Below, piece by piece: positions 25,501 to 47,000 of a stretch of 64,000 nt of DNA (within the stretch, counting starts at the first letter, position 1; each line of letters begins with the position of its first letter). The notes below the pieces were generated by a model. It saw only the letters and a list, made by a program, of their open reading frames with translations. It ran no database searches and had not been told where the DNA came from. Location of the stretch: positions 2,363,501 to 2,427,500 of the forward strand of contig CM072339.1 in NCBI GenBank assembly GCA_036874045.1. Reading direction: 5' to 3'. This DNA is from Cymodocea nodosa. Lineage: Eukaryota > Streptophyta > Magnoliopsida > Alismatales > Cymodoceaceae. The position numbers were made by a program, and so were the translations under genes.

Positions 25501-27000
25501 GCAAAAGATGACTGCGAGATGTAAATGATGAAGAATGAGGAAGTGGAAGGCGATTGGGCGATCATGTGTGTAGAAGCCTTATAATATTGTTCTTTATAAG
25601 ATCTAAAATGGGCCTTAAATGAGGAGATTGATGCGTAGAACCATTGGGCGAGTAGCGAAACCAATGGCTTACAATAAGATTGATGGAAGAGTGATGATAC
25701 ATGGGCTTAACAGGCATGTAAATTTGATGAGCGAGCAACATGCAAAATCGATAGACGAGGAGCAAGCAGTGAAACTGACGATGGGCAAAGCATCATGGGC
25801 GAGACGAGGGTGAGTGAGTCATATTGGGAGAGAGGAGTATAGTCGTTTCTCGTCATTCTGGAGTGAGGAGATGAGTTTCAGACGACTTATATATTTTGGG
25901 ATCATTTTCTTTTTTCGCATTTTCCCTTATGTTATTTGTACACAAACCTTATCTTAGAAACATCTTTCTTCCTTCAAGTTTTCTAAATTTTAATAATGCA
26001 TAATAACTTCAAGATTCCTTAACAAAACTTGTGTTAATAATATTACTGACTACACTTTTACTGCTTTCATTTATTGATCCCCCTTGGCCTGCTGGTGTTC
26101 TTTGTTGTAAATCCACAAAAACCTTTATTTTCTTGAATGCTTATAATAGCTTGTGCCAATTACCGTTCTTGTAAATTTTTTTTGTTTAAAGTGGCCTCTT
26201 TTGTGAGTTGTGTATTCAATGAAATGTTTGTTATTGGTTGTTAATTAATACTATGGTGTCTCCATACATGAAACGCTTGTATTTATATATAATTTCATGT
26301 TATATATGTAAGAGTAAGTAAAGTTGATGCTTGCGTATTATCGTTGATGTTATAATAGCACTTGTATGGTTCAGTTTCTCTCTGGGTTGTGTTTGATTAT
26401 TGCAGATAGGACCGAATATAAGTGGGTATTAACATACTTGGCATTTGATCTAACTTAAAAAATTTTAGTCATGTTCAATAAAAATCCAATTGGATATTAT
26501 TTAACAGAGGTCCCGACGATTTTCAATAGACATTCACGTAAGGATCATAAGGTTAAATGTAAAAAGAATTGTGAGTATTTAAAGTATTTTTTATTTATTT
26601 ATTATAGGTGTCTAAAATAATATATTAAATTAAATTTCGAGAGGACGAGAAGCAAATTATATATGATAAAATTTTACTAGAGTAAATTTTTTCATGTAGG
26701 TTTGTACTTTTTTGACGAAAGAATAGAAGTATTTGTATGAATATTATCCTTATATGATTATAGATGCACGTTAAAATTTTTAATTTAATCAAAAATATTA
26801 GTTAGACCTATAGGTATTAAAATTGAGAAGTTTCCAATCATTGATCTAAAAATCTTAACAAATAAGTTTAGAATCAGGTCTAAATTTTAATTCAGGGTAG
26901 ATTACAATATATATCGATCATTCGTATAATTGTTTTTCATTTTTAAAAAATAATTTCATATATTAAATATTTACAGGGGAACAGCTTATAAACATCTGGA
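19551..27000. other. 7.4 kb AT-rich intergenic DNA, no gene recognised
   Basis: After the eL28 3' region (to about 19800) there is no frame with a recognisable family. 20340-20660 has repeated ACGA-rich units (separate entry). 20700-23450 is extremely AT-rich and may be the body of a transposon with those repeats near its end. 23590-24900 is low-complexity AT-rich DNA with repeated 'caaatatttcatagaaataa' words. 25400-25900 is GC-richer, with several overlapping frames on both strands and no similarity I know. I see no tRNA or snRNA signatures. Confidence 0.6.
20340..20660. repeat. subterminal-type repeats with ACGAC/TGGAATTAA words
   Basis: The words ATAACGATGGAATTAA, ATAACGACAGAATTAA and TAACGACGGAATTAAA recur, together with TTTTGAAATTTTAATTTAA (twice) and TTAATAGTTATATTAATATAA (twice). 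Arrays of ACGACGG-containing words near an end are typical of plant CACTA (En/Spm) transposons. A possible left terminus CACTATGATT starts at 20328 and a loosely similar inverted end is near 23554-23572, but the 3-bp target duplications do not match, so the boundaries are not established. Confidence 0.45.
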
Positions 27001-27075
27001 AATTCACCCTTCCTTGTAAAAAATAGAGATATCTCGACCAACGATCCATATTCGAACGGCTGAGATGCCCATTCG

Positions 27076-27084
27076 CTAGGGTTT
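27076..27084 (+). promoter_or_regulatory. telo-box in the eL31 leader
   Basis: CTAGGGTTT lies about 65 bp before the donor of the non-coding leader intron (27141-27363), matching the position of the same word in the eL28 gene. It probably marks the region of transcription start. Confidence 0.55.
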
Positions 27085-27280
27085 TCTTTTCTACCATCGT
27101 CGAGACCCCGACACCGTCTCCCTCGCGTTGCCTCCCAGAGGTAAGGTGAGCCTTCCCCCTCGTTCCGCGACCTTCGTGTAAGTTCCTCTATTCTGAGGCG
27201 AATGCTACCTTTTGGCTTGCGTCTCCAGTCTTGCGCATACTGTAAAAAATCTATCTTGGTATACGGATTCATGACGATGA

Positions 27281-29316
<2,036 letters not shown>

Positions 29317-31894
29317 GTCATTACTCCGTCTTTACTGGAGTCTTTTTCTTGGGTCAAAGTCGATCTTTGTTGGAACCTTAAGATAAGGTTCTGGTTCTGT
29401 GGTGAATTCCATTGACCGACCTGTTTTGTTAGAAGAATTTCTGGCTTGTTCTCTGAATTTTTTCCGTGGACCTGAAATGCAGTGCATTACTACCGTTAAT
29501 GTTGATCTGAAACTTTGAACACAGTCCAGAGATCCAAAACCCTGTGGCATGAAGCAAAAAATTGAAAGAAAAAGATGAAGTTTGCATGGAGGGAAAAAAG
29601 GGAAAGATTTACAGAGTTCAATTAGACCATCCCCTTTGCTGTTAACTTGCAGGTGTTTGTATCCCTGGATTGAATGTTTGGCTACTGGTTATAACGAGCT
29701 ATATTAGTCCCACGCTAGGCTCTGCTTCATACCACATTTCATATTTGAATGGTTTACATGGGATCCGTACGGATTTCTTTCAATTGACTTCTTTTTTTTT
29801 CAAAGATCATATGAGAAGTTCAGGACATATCGGAAACAGGAAAGTGATGTATACAAAGGTATCTTTTGTTGACCGGAGACAGGTAACTGGTATTATTCCT
29901 TCTGAAGAATGTTAAAAATTATTATCATTATAAAAAACTGTTGAAAACGATGTTGTTCTTATCATATCCCATTGGACTTTCTCATAGTACCAGGAAATGG
30001 GTGGCCTGGGGTTGTGCTGTAAGGTTAAGAGGAAGAAAAGGATAAGCAGAACAAGTCAAGAAAAGAAGGCCAAGGGACGAAGATTAGAAAATGTCATCAT
30101 AGTACAAAAATAATACATGAAAGATTCCAATATGCTTGTAATGGTGGGTATCATGTCCGTCGATAAATAAAAAAATAAAAAAAAGATCGAGTCAGTGATG
30201 CGAGAGGTTCGCGGAAGGTACCTCAAGATATAAATGGTCGTAAGAAGTATGATTTCATCTACTTAAAATTGCTTTATTCCTGTCCAATGTGGAATTTGGA
30301 GAGAATTTAACCATCCAACTACATGAAATAAAAATCAAGGAAGATATGACTCAAAGACTATGGCCAGAAAGTTCCAACTTGGACTTTTGATTAATGTAGT
30401 CTGTTATTGATGTAGACCGCTTTTGATTCAGGTAATTCGTTGCAGTCTATTAGCATGAAAATTGGTTAAAAGTCAAAAAGTGGAAACAGTGTTATTGGCT
30501 TTTTGGATTAGTTCATCCTTGGAAAAGTGAAAAACTAATAATTCATAAGTAGAAGAAATTATATATCTATATGTTCTTAGCTTCTTGGATTAGTTGATCC
30601 TTAGAAAAGTGAAAAACTAATAATTCATGAGTAGAAGAACTTACATATCTATATGTCATTAGCTTCTTGTGTTAGTTGACCACAAGAAAAGTGAAAAATT
30701 AATAATTCTCTTGCTAGCATTTAGTTGGTAATTAATCTGGCATGGGAAATCATGTAAAGTAATAAGTAACGAGAATCAACATACATATATCTATGTTTCA
30801 ATTCAATTTTCACTTAAATTACATGAAATTATTTTTAAAAATTCTCTTTACTTGTAACTTATTTATGAGTGAATGTTCATAAACTTATTCTAATACTATG
30901 TAAAAATTTAATTCAAACTTAAATAGTAATAAGTAAATAGAATTAATAATATATAAAGTTATTTCTCGCAAGAGAGTGGTCTTACGATAAATGTCTAAAG
31001 TTAACAGAGATCAAGTTAAGAGGGGGTGAATGAAGGGAGGCTGAGCGAGCGAATATGTCTGCGGGAGAGTAAAAGAGAAGTCCACTACGGTAATACCATC
31101 ATGAGAAAGGGAAACAGAGCGAAAGAAAGAAGAAGAAGAAGAGAAATAAACCGAAGACAATAAGATTAAATCTTGACCAGACAATTTTTTTACTGTGACG
31201 TAAACATTTGTCAATTTTTTTAACAAAAGTGGGGTCCTACGTGGGCCGGGCGTAACGATGCTACGGGCGACAGTACCCATCCGCCTATGAAATGTAACCA
31301 TTCATCCGCCGACGTGGAGCCGGAATGGATAAAAATATTATCATTTTAAAGAATTTTTTTTCATCCGATAATTTGCGTTTTCTTTTTACCGATCCAATTT
31401 TTGTTTTATTCCGTTGTAATAGAACAAAATCAATAACCATACCGTTTATATTCTAATTTGAATAAAAAATTACTTGCCTTGTGACAGAGTAAATGATCGA
31501 TACCCTGTCATGTTTTGTTTCCAGAAAGATACTATCTTGATTTTTTTTTTTCCTTGAATGCAAACCTAATATATCATCACCCTTTGTAAGATAAGGTTTG
31601 GATATGGTTTTAAGAGAAATTAATTTGCAAAATTATGATTCAACGTCAATTTGTTTAAGTGATAAAAATCGCAATATTTTAGATCATTGTATAAAATCTA
31701 TTTGAAAAATTTCGAGATTCCATCCTGATTTTATTATCAGATTTTATGTCAAGAGAAAAAAAACTGTGTAAAATTAGCACATCCAGTTATAAACAATCTT
31801 TTCTTTGATTTTCGATTTAAAAAAATAAATTATGAAATTGTAAACGGTGAAAAATACCAGGAAATTTCCTCCTCCCGACCCCACGATATATAAA
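29317..31894. other. intergenic, eL31 to casein kinase
   Basis: 29317-29560 is probably the eL31 3' untranslated region. Apart from the tandem repeat at 30487-30710, I see only AT-rich DNA. 31010-31330 is GC-richer, and its minus-strand frame (31011-31301) has no family I recognise. Confidence 0.55.
30487..30710. repeat. tandem repeat, ~87-bp unit, about 2.6 copies
   Basis: Units begin near 30487, 30570 and 30656 with TTAGCTTCTTG or TTGGCTTTTTG. They continue GATTAGTTGATCC(T/A) and AGAAAAGTGAAAAACTAATA, then ATTCATGAGTAGAAGAA and TATATCTATATG. The third unit is partial and ends in AATAATTCTC. Copies are about 85-90% alike by eye. Confidence 0.75.
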
Positions 31895-32283
31895 TTAAAT
31901 ATAATAGGTGAAACGCGTAGGAGTCGCGGAGGATAACACGCCGAAAACGTGAAAGATCTCGGGAAGAGATTCGTCGGTTTCAGACGATTCCTCCTCCCTT
32001 CCCTCCTTGTTACGACGCCGTCGTCGAAGACGACGACGACGGCCTTCGATCGCGTCGTTCGATCCGCTGATAGATCCGGGGAGGAGGTGCCCCCGATCTA
32101 GAGTTTCGTCCCCCATCCGGCGGTTTTTGGCCTGGGAGTGGAGGTTTCGGGCCTGATTCGAGTGAGACCGTGCGTCCACGCATCTAGCGATTTCTTGCCA
32201 GGATTTGTTGGGAGTTCTTGGTGGTTGGGTGGGTTGACGGGAGTGCGAGTGGCTTTTCTGTTCGTTTTTTTGTGGTCGTGGAG
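31895..32283 (+). promoter_or_regulatory. casein kinase gene leader and promoter region
   Basis: A sharp rise in GC content from about 31900, with CGTCGTCGACG-type words near 32010-32045, marks the probable promoter/leader of the kinase gene starting at 32284. Frames here (31895-32179 and 32098-32355 minus, 32138-32359 plus) overlap the kinase start and reflect the GC content; none resembles a known protein. Confidence 0.45.
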
Positions 32284-38011
<5,728 letters not shown>

Positions 38012-41000
38012 ACGGTCTAAATCATATGCTCACATGAATTCATCGCTCTCTATTTGGCTCTTTTATCACACAGAGTTCACGCCTTTCCTCTGCTGCCTTT
38101 GGCCATCGTTTTACTCAAAAAACATTATACTTCACAGATCTTTAAACTTCCCCTATCTGACGTAGCTGTCAAAGACAACCAGCACCAGATTTTTTTTGTG
38201 AATAATAGTCATAATATTCGCCAAATACCTTGTATTTTTTTTCTTTGACCTCTTATATATTATTTTCTAAATGATTGCAATTGTGAGTAATCATGAAATT
38301 AGTTCCTTGAAGTTAAAATTGATTTACCTGTTTAGTTTTCATCTGCTCTTGATAACCATTATCTGGAACTGGAAAAGGGAGTACAGATATTCTTAGGAGG
38401 ATCTTTAAGCATTTTCTTTCAAGAATCCAGTCTCATTTGCTCTGTTTCTTCTCCCAAGCCGACCTTTTCTTCTTCGTCACTCGTGAGCTTTTAGGTCACC
38501 ACTGGGTTTCGACATCAATATAAGATTTTTGTATCTTAATAACAGCTAATTTGAAAATCGGTTTTAATTAGTTGAATTGATTAAGATCATATGATTTAAT
38601 GTTTCATACTAGAATGTAAATCTTGATATTAATTTTGAGGATAACAGCGAATGATAGCCAACATTTAGAGCTGAACTTGTTTATGGTTGGTGAAGTGCTC
38701 AACTCAAAACAACAATTTCCACGATGCGCTAATTGGTGAACTGGTCATATCATGGTTTATTTATTCACTTTTTTGAATGTTACAAATACAAAAGTTACAC
38801 ATGGTTTGCGTGCCCAAGAGGAGTAACGTGTATGGTCAAAGTTAATTGATGGTATAAACAATTTGAAGTAATAATCAACTACTTTATTGGCTAAGTTAAC
38901 AATTTTAAGTAATAATCAAATTGAATAAAGATTTATTCATTCAAATAAATATTTATGCTTGCAGTAAATATTATTTTCCAATTCAAAAAAAATCAAGTAA
39001 CCGAGTTAATTTAGATTGTAGGGTTAGAAGCTTTTCATCTGGATTCAAGTTATGAGGACTAAGAGGTATAATGTTGATGATTACTCACTAATTTTCATTA
39101 AAAAGAAAATCAGCTCTTTTAGAGCTTAGAGAGTGATAATTGTATTTATTCTCAACGAAACCTAAAGAATAATATACAGCTCTTCTATATATGGCTCTTA
39201 AATTCGTATTAAAATCTATAACGAAAAGAACATTGCACCTTTTAGGTTTACATAAGAGTTATTATAATTTGTTAAAAGAAAACTACTTGGGTTGGAAAAG
39301 TCATCGTAAAGAGTTGATATTCCTTTTAACAAATGCAATTTAAGTGTATTGCCAATATTTCTTATCAATTCTAAAAGAACGCATTGAATTATTTATCTTT
39401 TAAGCTCAAGACAAAATGATGGAAGTAAATCGTTTCCCACCCAACCCCCCCACCTGCATCGTAGTGGATGGTCAAGGAAAGCTCTCATACTTCACTTTTC
39501 AAATTTTTCCTTATGCTTCATCTGTTAATCATTCTTCTGCTTATCGTTCATGCATTCATTGGCTGTTGGTCATTTTTCTGCTTATTGTTCATGTTTTATT
39601 TATCAGTGTTTACACCAGTGAGAAAATCTTTTATCCATCTTTCAATTGATCAGTGTTTGTGATTTCTTATTTGTCTTTCACTAGTGAGGTGATGGGATAA
39701 GAGAGAATACTTAAAATATCCTTCTATACAGATTTTAAATTACCATTTGTAAAAATAGTATGTTAATTTTGAAAATAATTATAAATATATAACTGATTTT
39801 GATGCATCAGTTATTGAATTAATTTAATATATTGTCCTACCAAATAGTACGTCAAAAATATATCTAGATTTTAAATTACCTTACTTTCAAATGAAGGCAC
39901 AAACAAGAAAAAAGTATTCGTTTACTTTCTTTTCGTCATGAATCCTCCTACTTTCTTTACTTTCTTTTATATCTGCCGAGGGTGATGATGATGATGTAAG
40001 TAATAATAATAATAATAATTGCTATCAATATAATTACTAAAATAATAGTAGTCAGCATCATTATTATTAAACATTATCGGATTTATCAATTGCATTTATC
40101 AAGATATCTACTGGTCATCGGCCGTGGAGAAAGTCAACACGTAATGTTAATATTTTCAAATTGAGGAAACCATTAATATCAATACAATGGTTTAACGTAA
40201 TATCCTCATAATCTTTATCTTTATCTTCTTAACTAATTAATCAATTAATGTGATGTGTTTATCCTTTATCCTTTCAAGTTTGATCAAGAGGATCATGTGA
40301 TCAGGAAGTTAGTTAGTTAAGTGACTTTACTTTAATCTATTTCACATGTGTGTATTAGAAAATTTTCAGTTAAATAATTCATGATATCATAAAAATTTAA
40401 TAAATACATCATGTTGCAAGGATTAATAGGTATAAAACCAAGACGGAAAACTCAATCTCATATATGAAAAAAGGCAGTTTATGTCTTTATAAAGTTCCTG
40501 GTTTTTTTTTTTTTAACATTCAATTGGATGATTTCTCGTGACTCGGCTATTGCAGTTATGAAGCTAAAATTTAAAAAAACACTACAGGAAGTTAAACAAT
40601 TGAGAGATGACAACCAATAATAATTTTATTTTCTCTGAAGGAAGAAGCGACGTATGGAGGAGGATGGAAGGACATTATTCTTATGGCCTATACATGGCGT
40701 GGCCTGGCCTTCACACCAGAGGGGCAGCGACCAGAAGCTTTTTGTTGTCTTCTGTTCTGCAACTCCTCTGCTATCCCCCTGCGGCCCTGAGCCGAGTGGA
40801 GTGGGAGGAAAACCCAGAGCAAAACAAAGGTTGTGGAGGAAGGGTATGATAGGTTTCTTCGTGGGTTGTGCGTAAGGATCCATCCTTCCACCGGGACGAG
40901 AATTTTTTTTTTTTTTTTTTTTTTTCTCTAAGGAAATTGGTACCATCACTGGGATGGATTAGAATAGAATAGACCCTTCTTGTTAAGCTTAGAGAGGAAC

Positions 41001-41154
41001 GACTCACATCATTCAGAGACAGGGGAAAGGAGGGAGGAGACCTTTCTGTGTTCTATCCATCAATTCTCGTCTGTGGCTATTGTTCACGTGAGAAGTTGTT
41101 GTTAAGGATTGGGGTGGAGAACCTATTTATTCCATCATTTGGATTGTCTTCGCG
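38012..41154. other. intergenic, CKL to LOG
   Basis: 38012-38500 is probably kinase 3' untranslated sequence. 39980-40020 is a GATGAT/AATAAT microsatellite. 40620-40900 is GC-richer with overlapping frames on both strands and no known similarity. A 23-T run at 40903-40925 follows. 40940-41154 is probably the LOG leader. Confidence 0.5.
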
Positions 41155-44058
41155 ATGGATGGAGAGACGAGGAGCACGTTCAAGAGGATCTGTGTATTCT
41201 GTGGGAGCAACTCTGGTAACAGAACTGTGTTCAGCGATGCTGCTCTCGATTTGGGACGTGAACTGGTCGGTCCTTCAATCTATCGTTGCTTTTCTTCTTC
41301 TCCTTCGTCTTTGTTGGTGTTTTGACTTCCATTTTTATTAAGAACTAGTTGGTTTAATTTGAATCGTTTCTGGAATTGAATGACAGGTGAAAAGAAGGAT
41401 AGACTTGGTGTATGGTGGGGGAAGTGTTGGATTGATGGGTCTGATATCTCAGACTGTATTCAATGGAGGTTGCCATGTTCTTGGGTAATTTCAGGGAATA
41501 GAACTTGGCTTTACAAACTCTGTATCAATGCCATGTTCCACATGCTTTTCTTCAGCCGGTTCAATCTGTTTCTGGTACTTTTTCGTTGATATATTGTTTT
41601 TTATTTGGTAACTTTTTGCAGGGTCATACCTAAAGCACTTATGCCTCAAGAGGTGTGTAGTCTGTGCAACTTAACTTTTTCTGTTCATGTTCAGGGTTGA
41701 ATTTGTTTTAAATTTTAATGCCAAATGTTTCATATTCATTCTTTCGGAGTATCAGCTTGTACTTTTATATCAGCTTGTACTACTGGGTTCTGAAAGATGA
41801 AGTCTTGAACTAGAACTCAGGCAAAAATACTGCTATTATCAAAATTAGTTCGCTTTCATTCTCTCTTGGTAGATATCACAAAACTAATATTTTCATTTTT
41901 GTTACAAGAAATCTGTGTTATATTTCTTGTTGCTTGGTATTAGTCAAGATTCTCTTCAAAATTAAAACTCCTTGATGCCTGGCGTTGAACAAGAGAGGTA
42001 GAGATTTCAGTTATATAAGCATTCGTGGAATATTAGGGTGATTTGTAGGTTTGGTCCATTATTATGTTTTGACTTAATAATGGTATAGATGCTTACTACA
42101 TGTATGATCTTAATGTGCAAAATTAAAACATATCCTCCTTTAACTTGCAACTAGAAGCTGACCTGAAAATGGTTACATAGGTAGTGCAAATCACCCTCTC
42201 CTCCCCCTCTATCACGGGCTTAACTCGTGGAAATTTCTCACTTTGCAAACAAAAAAGAAAGGAAAAAAACTTGCAACTAGAATCTGGTCTTTTTTATCTG
42301 TTCTCCAGTCCAAATTACATGGATCATCCCTGTCTGTTAGCATGGTTTTTTCTGTAAGAATCAGGAATTTGGATTTCTTTTTAAAGTGGTTGGAAAAAAA
42401 ATTGTTCTGTAAATCTTACTATATAATTTTTCATATTTCACTTGTAAAGCTTAAGTGTCTCTCTCTATTGTGTATAGACAAGTGCATATTGATGCCAATT
42501 GTCCTGCTTGTTTCATGAAAGAATTAGGCATTTGATGGATGAAACCTCTGTGGGAATATCTTAAATTAATCCATATTAAAATCAATGTGATATGTTGTAA
42601 TGCTCATTGAGTGTGGGCTAATTTTTTTGGCAAGTAGTATGGACTAGTTGTGATACACTAAAACAAAATTGAAGTTGATTTTCACAGATATCTGGTGAAC
42701 CTGTTGGTGAGGTACAAACAGTGGCAGACATGCATGAACGCAAGGCTGAAATGGCTCGAAAATCTGATGCCTTTATTGCCCTCCCTGGTAAATCACTGAT
42801 CGTTACCGAATTTACACTAAGAAATGATTTTTCTCTTGTTATAATTGTGCTCTTCTCAGCATGAACTTGCTGTATTATTTAGGAGGATATGGAACGATGG
42901 AAGAGCTTTTGGAGATGATAACATGGTCACAACTTGGAATTCATAACAAAACTGTGAGCATTGTTTCTGTACCATCGTAATGCTGCACTGACACTGACAT
43001 CTAATTTTGGTTTTACCTTTCATGTTTGCAGATTGGTTTGCTAAATGTTGATGGATATTACAATTCATTGTTATCTTTATTTGATAATGGTGTTGAACAA
43101 GGTTTCATCAAGCCTGGTGCTCGTAATATTGTGGTTTCAGCTCCAACAGCAAAAGAGCTGCTCATGAAAATGGAGGTTAGTATTATCATTAATATACCAT
43201 CCAGTCTCTTTTTGTATATGTTCAGCATACCGTGCATATGACCTGTATGGTCCTTTTGTGTTTTTGATTGCCAAATATCTTTCAACAACAACATTAATAG
43301 ATCTAAATAACAAATACATAATTTTTTTTTTATATATTTCAATCTATGGTCAGATCTTATTACATATATTAAAGTCTTTTCTTACAATTCTTAAGTAGTC
43401 TCAACTCTTGTTCTACTTCTTTTAATTCTTTCTATATTAATTAATTATTTACTCCTAACTGATGCATTGTTTGGTCTTTTAAAGATATAACCAAATCACC
43501 AAAGATGATTTTATCTTTAATTAGTACACTCGATCTATTCCTAATAAAATATTTTTTAGTTTATCCTTTATAGTATTACCATTCATTTGTTTAAGCATAC
43601 GCATTCCAATAACAATTTCTTTACTCTAAATGATATAGGGGCATCATAACGAACTTTTTCTATCTTTCTTTTATCAACAAAAACTATGTAGTCAATAAAT
43701 AATTTATGCTAGAGTATTTCTTCTAAAATTTCCTAATTTTTTCTTGTTAAAATTTACTATAGTAAGTTTCTAGATATTCTATCATAAACTTTTTCTAAAT
43801 CAATAAAAACCATATTAAGATCCTTTTTTAATTTTAAAATTTTCTTTTAGTTGTCAAAGTACATGAATAACTTTCATTGCTGATTTATTCGACATAAATC
43901 TAAAATGATTTTTTGTGATTTTAGTTTCACTGATGAATGGATTTGAATAACAAAAAAAATATGAATGGATCTGTAGTTAAAACTAACCACTTCTCAAATA
44001 TCTTTTTATGCAGCAATACACACCCTTGCATGATCCGGTTGCTCCTACCAGGATTTAG
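41155..44058 (+). CDS. LOG: cytokinin riboside 5'-monophosphate phosphoribohydrolase (LOG)
   Basis: LOG enzymes release active cytokinin bases directly from their riboside monophosphates, in cytosol and nucleus. Exons 41155-41265, 41387-41484, 41622-41652, 42688-42787, 42883-42953, 43032-43175 and 44014-44058 join in phase to 199 residues. Rossmann-like core: [11 protein letters not shown] at 11-21, [32 protein letters not shown] at about 95-114 and PGGYGTMEE at 113-121, the family's catalytic and phosphate-binding signature. [20 protein letters not shown] follows. The C-terminus stops at [11 protein letters not shown], whereas typical LOG proteins continue 10-25 residues (…KL.WE.EQ…). The core enzyme is complete. 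Intron 6 (43176-44013) contains an antisense LINE piece just before the short last exon. Confidence 0.93.
43330..43990 (-). mobile_element. LINE reverse-transcriptase fragment in LOG intron 6
   Basis: The minus strand reads [20 protein letters not shown] near 43835-43780, the RTE-like '[18 protein letters not shown]' block. At 43330-43660 it reads the C-terminal part, including the counterpart of 'R.PIEA' and 'GRGRPK' regions, as in the fragment at 490-790. The copy is internally deleted, because the palm with the YADD box is missing, and it has stops. It is antisense to LOG. Confidence 0.65.
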
Positions 44059-47000
44059 GACCTTGCACGCCCCGGTTATTCGACATGTCCAACTCTACCT
44101 TGACATCTGGTTCTTACCATTTTTACCTTTTTCTCAAGACTTATTCATTCTTCATCATTTTGTAAAAGGAGAGGGCATGAAGCGGTTGATGCACATGTAC
44201 CTCAACCAAAACATGTTTTTAATCCTTCATTTGATTTCTGATCAAACTTCTATACTTGCTGCAATCTGTGATGGGTAGCTAAAGACAAGACATCTAGAAA
44301 CATTATTACCCCATTAGACCAATCATTTGATTCATAATGTCATTGTAGATTCCCAAAAAAATTACGCATGTCCTGTTTGTAATGGGCATGCTTAATGTGT
44401 AAGTAGTACTCGTTTACTCAATACCTCGGTGGTCCTGATTCTTGTCTTCAGCAGGGACACCCATCTTCCCTTGTTCCCATCTTTCAGGCCACTTAGTGTT
44501 ATGTACTACTGGTCGATCCTGCAGGTGCCTACTGCCATCCACATGGACAGTGAGCGAGGTTGAGCCCCATGAGAACAGCCAGGCCTTTCTGCTCGTTTGT
44601 TTCTTGTATTGAGTGGTCATAAGGTGTCCTGCCTTCTTGTCTTGAAGGGGGTTTTATATGTTTAGCCCTTCACCATCCTTTCCAAATTGATATGGTCCTC
44701 AACACACACATTTGCTTCCTACAATGAGGTGGTTTGCCAATGTGAACCAAGCAGAATACATGAAAACCACATTTATTATCTTAATGTTTTATGATAGAAG
44801 ATGGAGAGATTCATTTGACCATTTTAGAAAGGTTTGTGTACAATGGAAAGTGGTAGAAAGAGATAGAAAATTAAATTCATATTCTATTACTTTTTGTCAC
44901 GAGCATTAAATAGTTGTATTTTATTAAATTCATATTCTATTACTTTTTGTAACTTTTTTTTTCTGTCATTTTTAATAATTTTTTGAATCTTTCTTTTTGT
45001 TTCTTTCTATTACTTTTTGAGTGTATAAACATGCTCTTAGTATTGATTGTCATTTTTCTTGGTTACACTCTTTTTTTTTTTAAGAGAATGTCCTCAATCT
45101 ATTTATGATAGAAGCTCAAAAACAAAAAGATCACAAATGGAGATCTTGTTTACACCATGGACTATTTCCTTGGTTTTTCTCATCAATCCATGTCCCAAGA
45201 TGATAGTAACAAATAATATGTAAGTTGTAATTGGTAACCTAGGTTTCTTGTCATAGTTAGTGATTTGGGTTTTACGTGACCCATGTTGGTTGTGATTTGT
45301 AACTTGGTTTGGTGGATCTGTAGCTTGTTTGATGTAATGTGTGTGATCCCTTAATTTGTTTTGAAACCTTGTTTCCTATTGGGCCATATTAGGCTAGCAA
45401 AGCCATACCAGGCCAGCTTGGCCCAACATGGTTTAAATATGTCGATCAATGGCATGGTACAACTCGATTGTGCTAGGCCATCATAGGATGCAACTATGTC
45501 ATGTCGCATGACACAATTTGATGGACCATGCTTTGCTTAGCTTGACACAACCCAAGTGAAAACTAGCAACAAGTAGAGTCAAAATTGATTAGGAGTCTAG
45601 GTATACATGTCAAATGGGTTGGATTGGTGTGGGCCGGCTTGACCCAGCCTGTAATATATAGGCTAAATGAATTTAAAGATTTCAGCCCACGGCCTGGGCC
45701 TAAGCCAGCTCACAGATATAATTTATAAAATCTTATAAATAATTTATAATTTATAAATGATGTATAGTTTATTAAATTAGTAAATGCATGTAGTAATTAC
45801 ATATGTTAAATTTTCATTTAATTTAACAAATTAATGGTGATTTGTAAACAAAAAAAAAAGTAATATATATATAACAATAATAAGCTAAAAATAATCAATA
45901 AATAAAAATATAATATATAAAAAAAATGTAAACAATGAATAAAGATAAAATAATGATAATAAATGAATAAATAAAAATATAATATTTACAACATATAAAA
46001 AATAAAATAAAAAATGTAAAAAAGGAAAAAATATATATATATATTAATAATACTTAAATTTAATTTAATATATTTGCTAAAAAAAATACATAATTTTTTT
46101 TTTAAAAAAAAAAATTTATTTTACTAACCTACGGGCTAAACTACAAGCTAGCCCACGAGCGGCCCATACAGGTTGGCCCAGCCCAGGCCTGGTCGATACG
46201 GGCTAGGCTAGTGACAAGTAATGTAGGTAGTGAGTTAAAGGCTACAATACAAGTTGAGGGCTAGGGAGCCTAGGGCTTTGCCACTGTAGGCAGGTGTAGA
46301 GTTGATAAGACAAGTTAACGAGGTTGTGGCTACAAGGGTGTCACTAACTTGCCACGTGAGTCGTGACCGTCTTGGGTCGTTTGGGCCGATGAAGCCATGA
46401 TGCCATCTACAAGTAATGTAGGTATCGAGGTGTCCGCTACATGATCACATCGAGACAAGGGATAGAGCACGATGAGCACCCGATCGGTGGATGTTGACTA
46501 TAAGGCAACGACAAGGTCACAGCAGACTCACAAGCTTGTCATCTTAGGGGCTATGTGCCTCACTCAAGGCTTGTGCGGTGAGTAGACTCGTTGCAAGCTG
46601 CACAATTGTGCAAAGCAATTGAATTTCTTCAACCATTCTTAAAGACTACGAAAGGTGGAATAGGAACTGTATAGTCTACGAAAGTAGCGAGCGGTGCTAG
46701 TGCAACAAGTGACTTGGGGCGATAGATAGGCTCAGGGGGAAAAATTGGATGGGCAATAAGCGGAATCAATTGATGGAATCAAACAGGCAATGAGCAAATT
46801 CCATAACAAACTTACGACCAGTGGTAAAGACAATGACAAGTGGATGAGCGGTGTAACAACCTGGAAGTAATGGGCTTGGTAGGAGTTGGGTTGAAAAAAG
46901 AAATAAATTATTTTATAACAGAATTGAAGGATGATTTTGATTCAACTGATTTTTATATTTCTATTATTATTTCATCTTTTTGATGAAGGATAACTTCGAT

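Noticed and set aside
40618-40930. GC-rich block ending in a 23-T run, considered as a SINE or 7SL-like retrogene
   Set aside because: I could not find A and B box promoter motifs or target duplications; a promoter-proximal unique region is equally likely.
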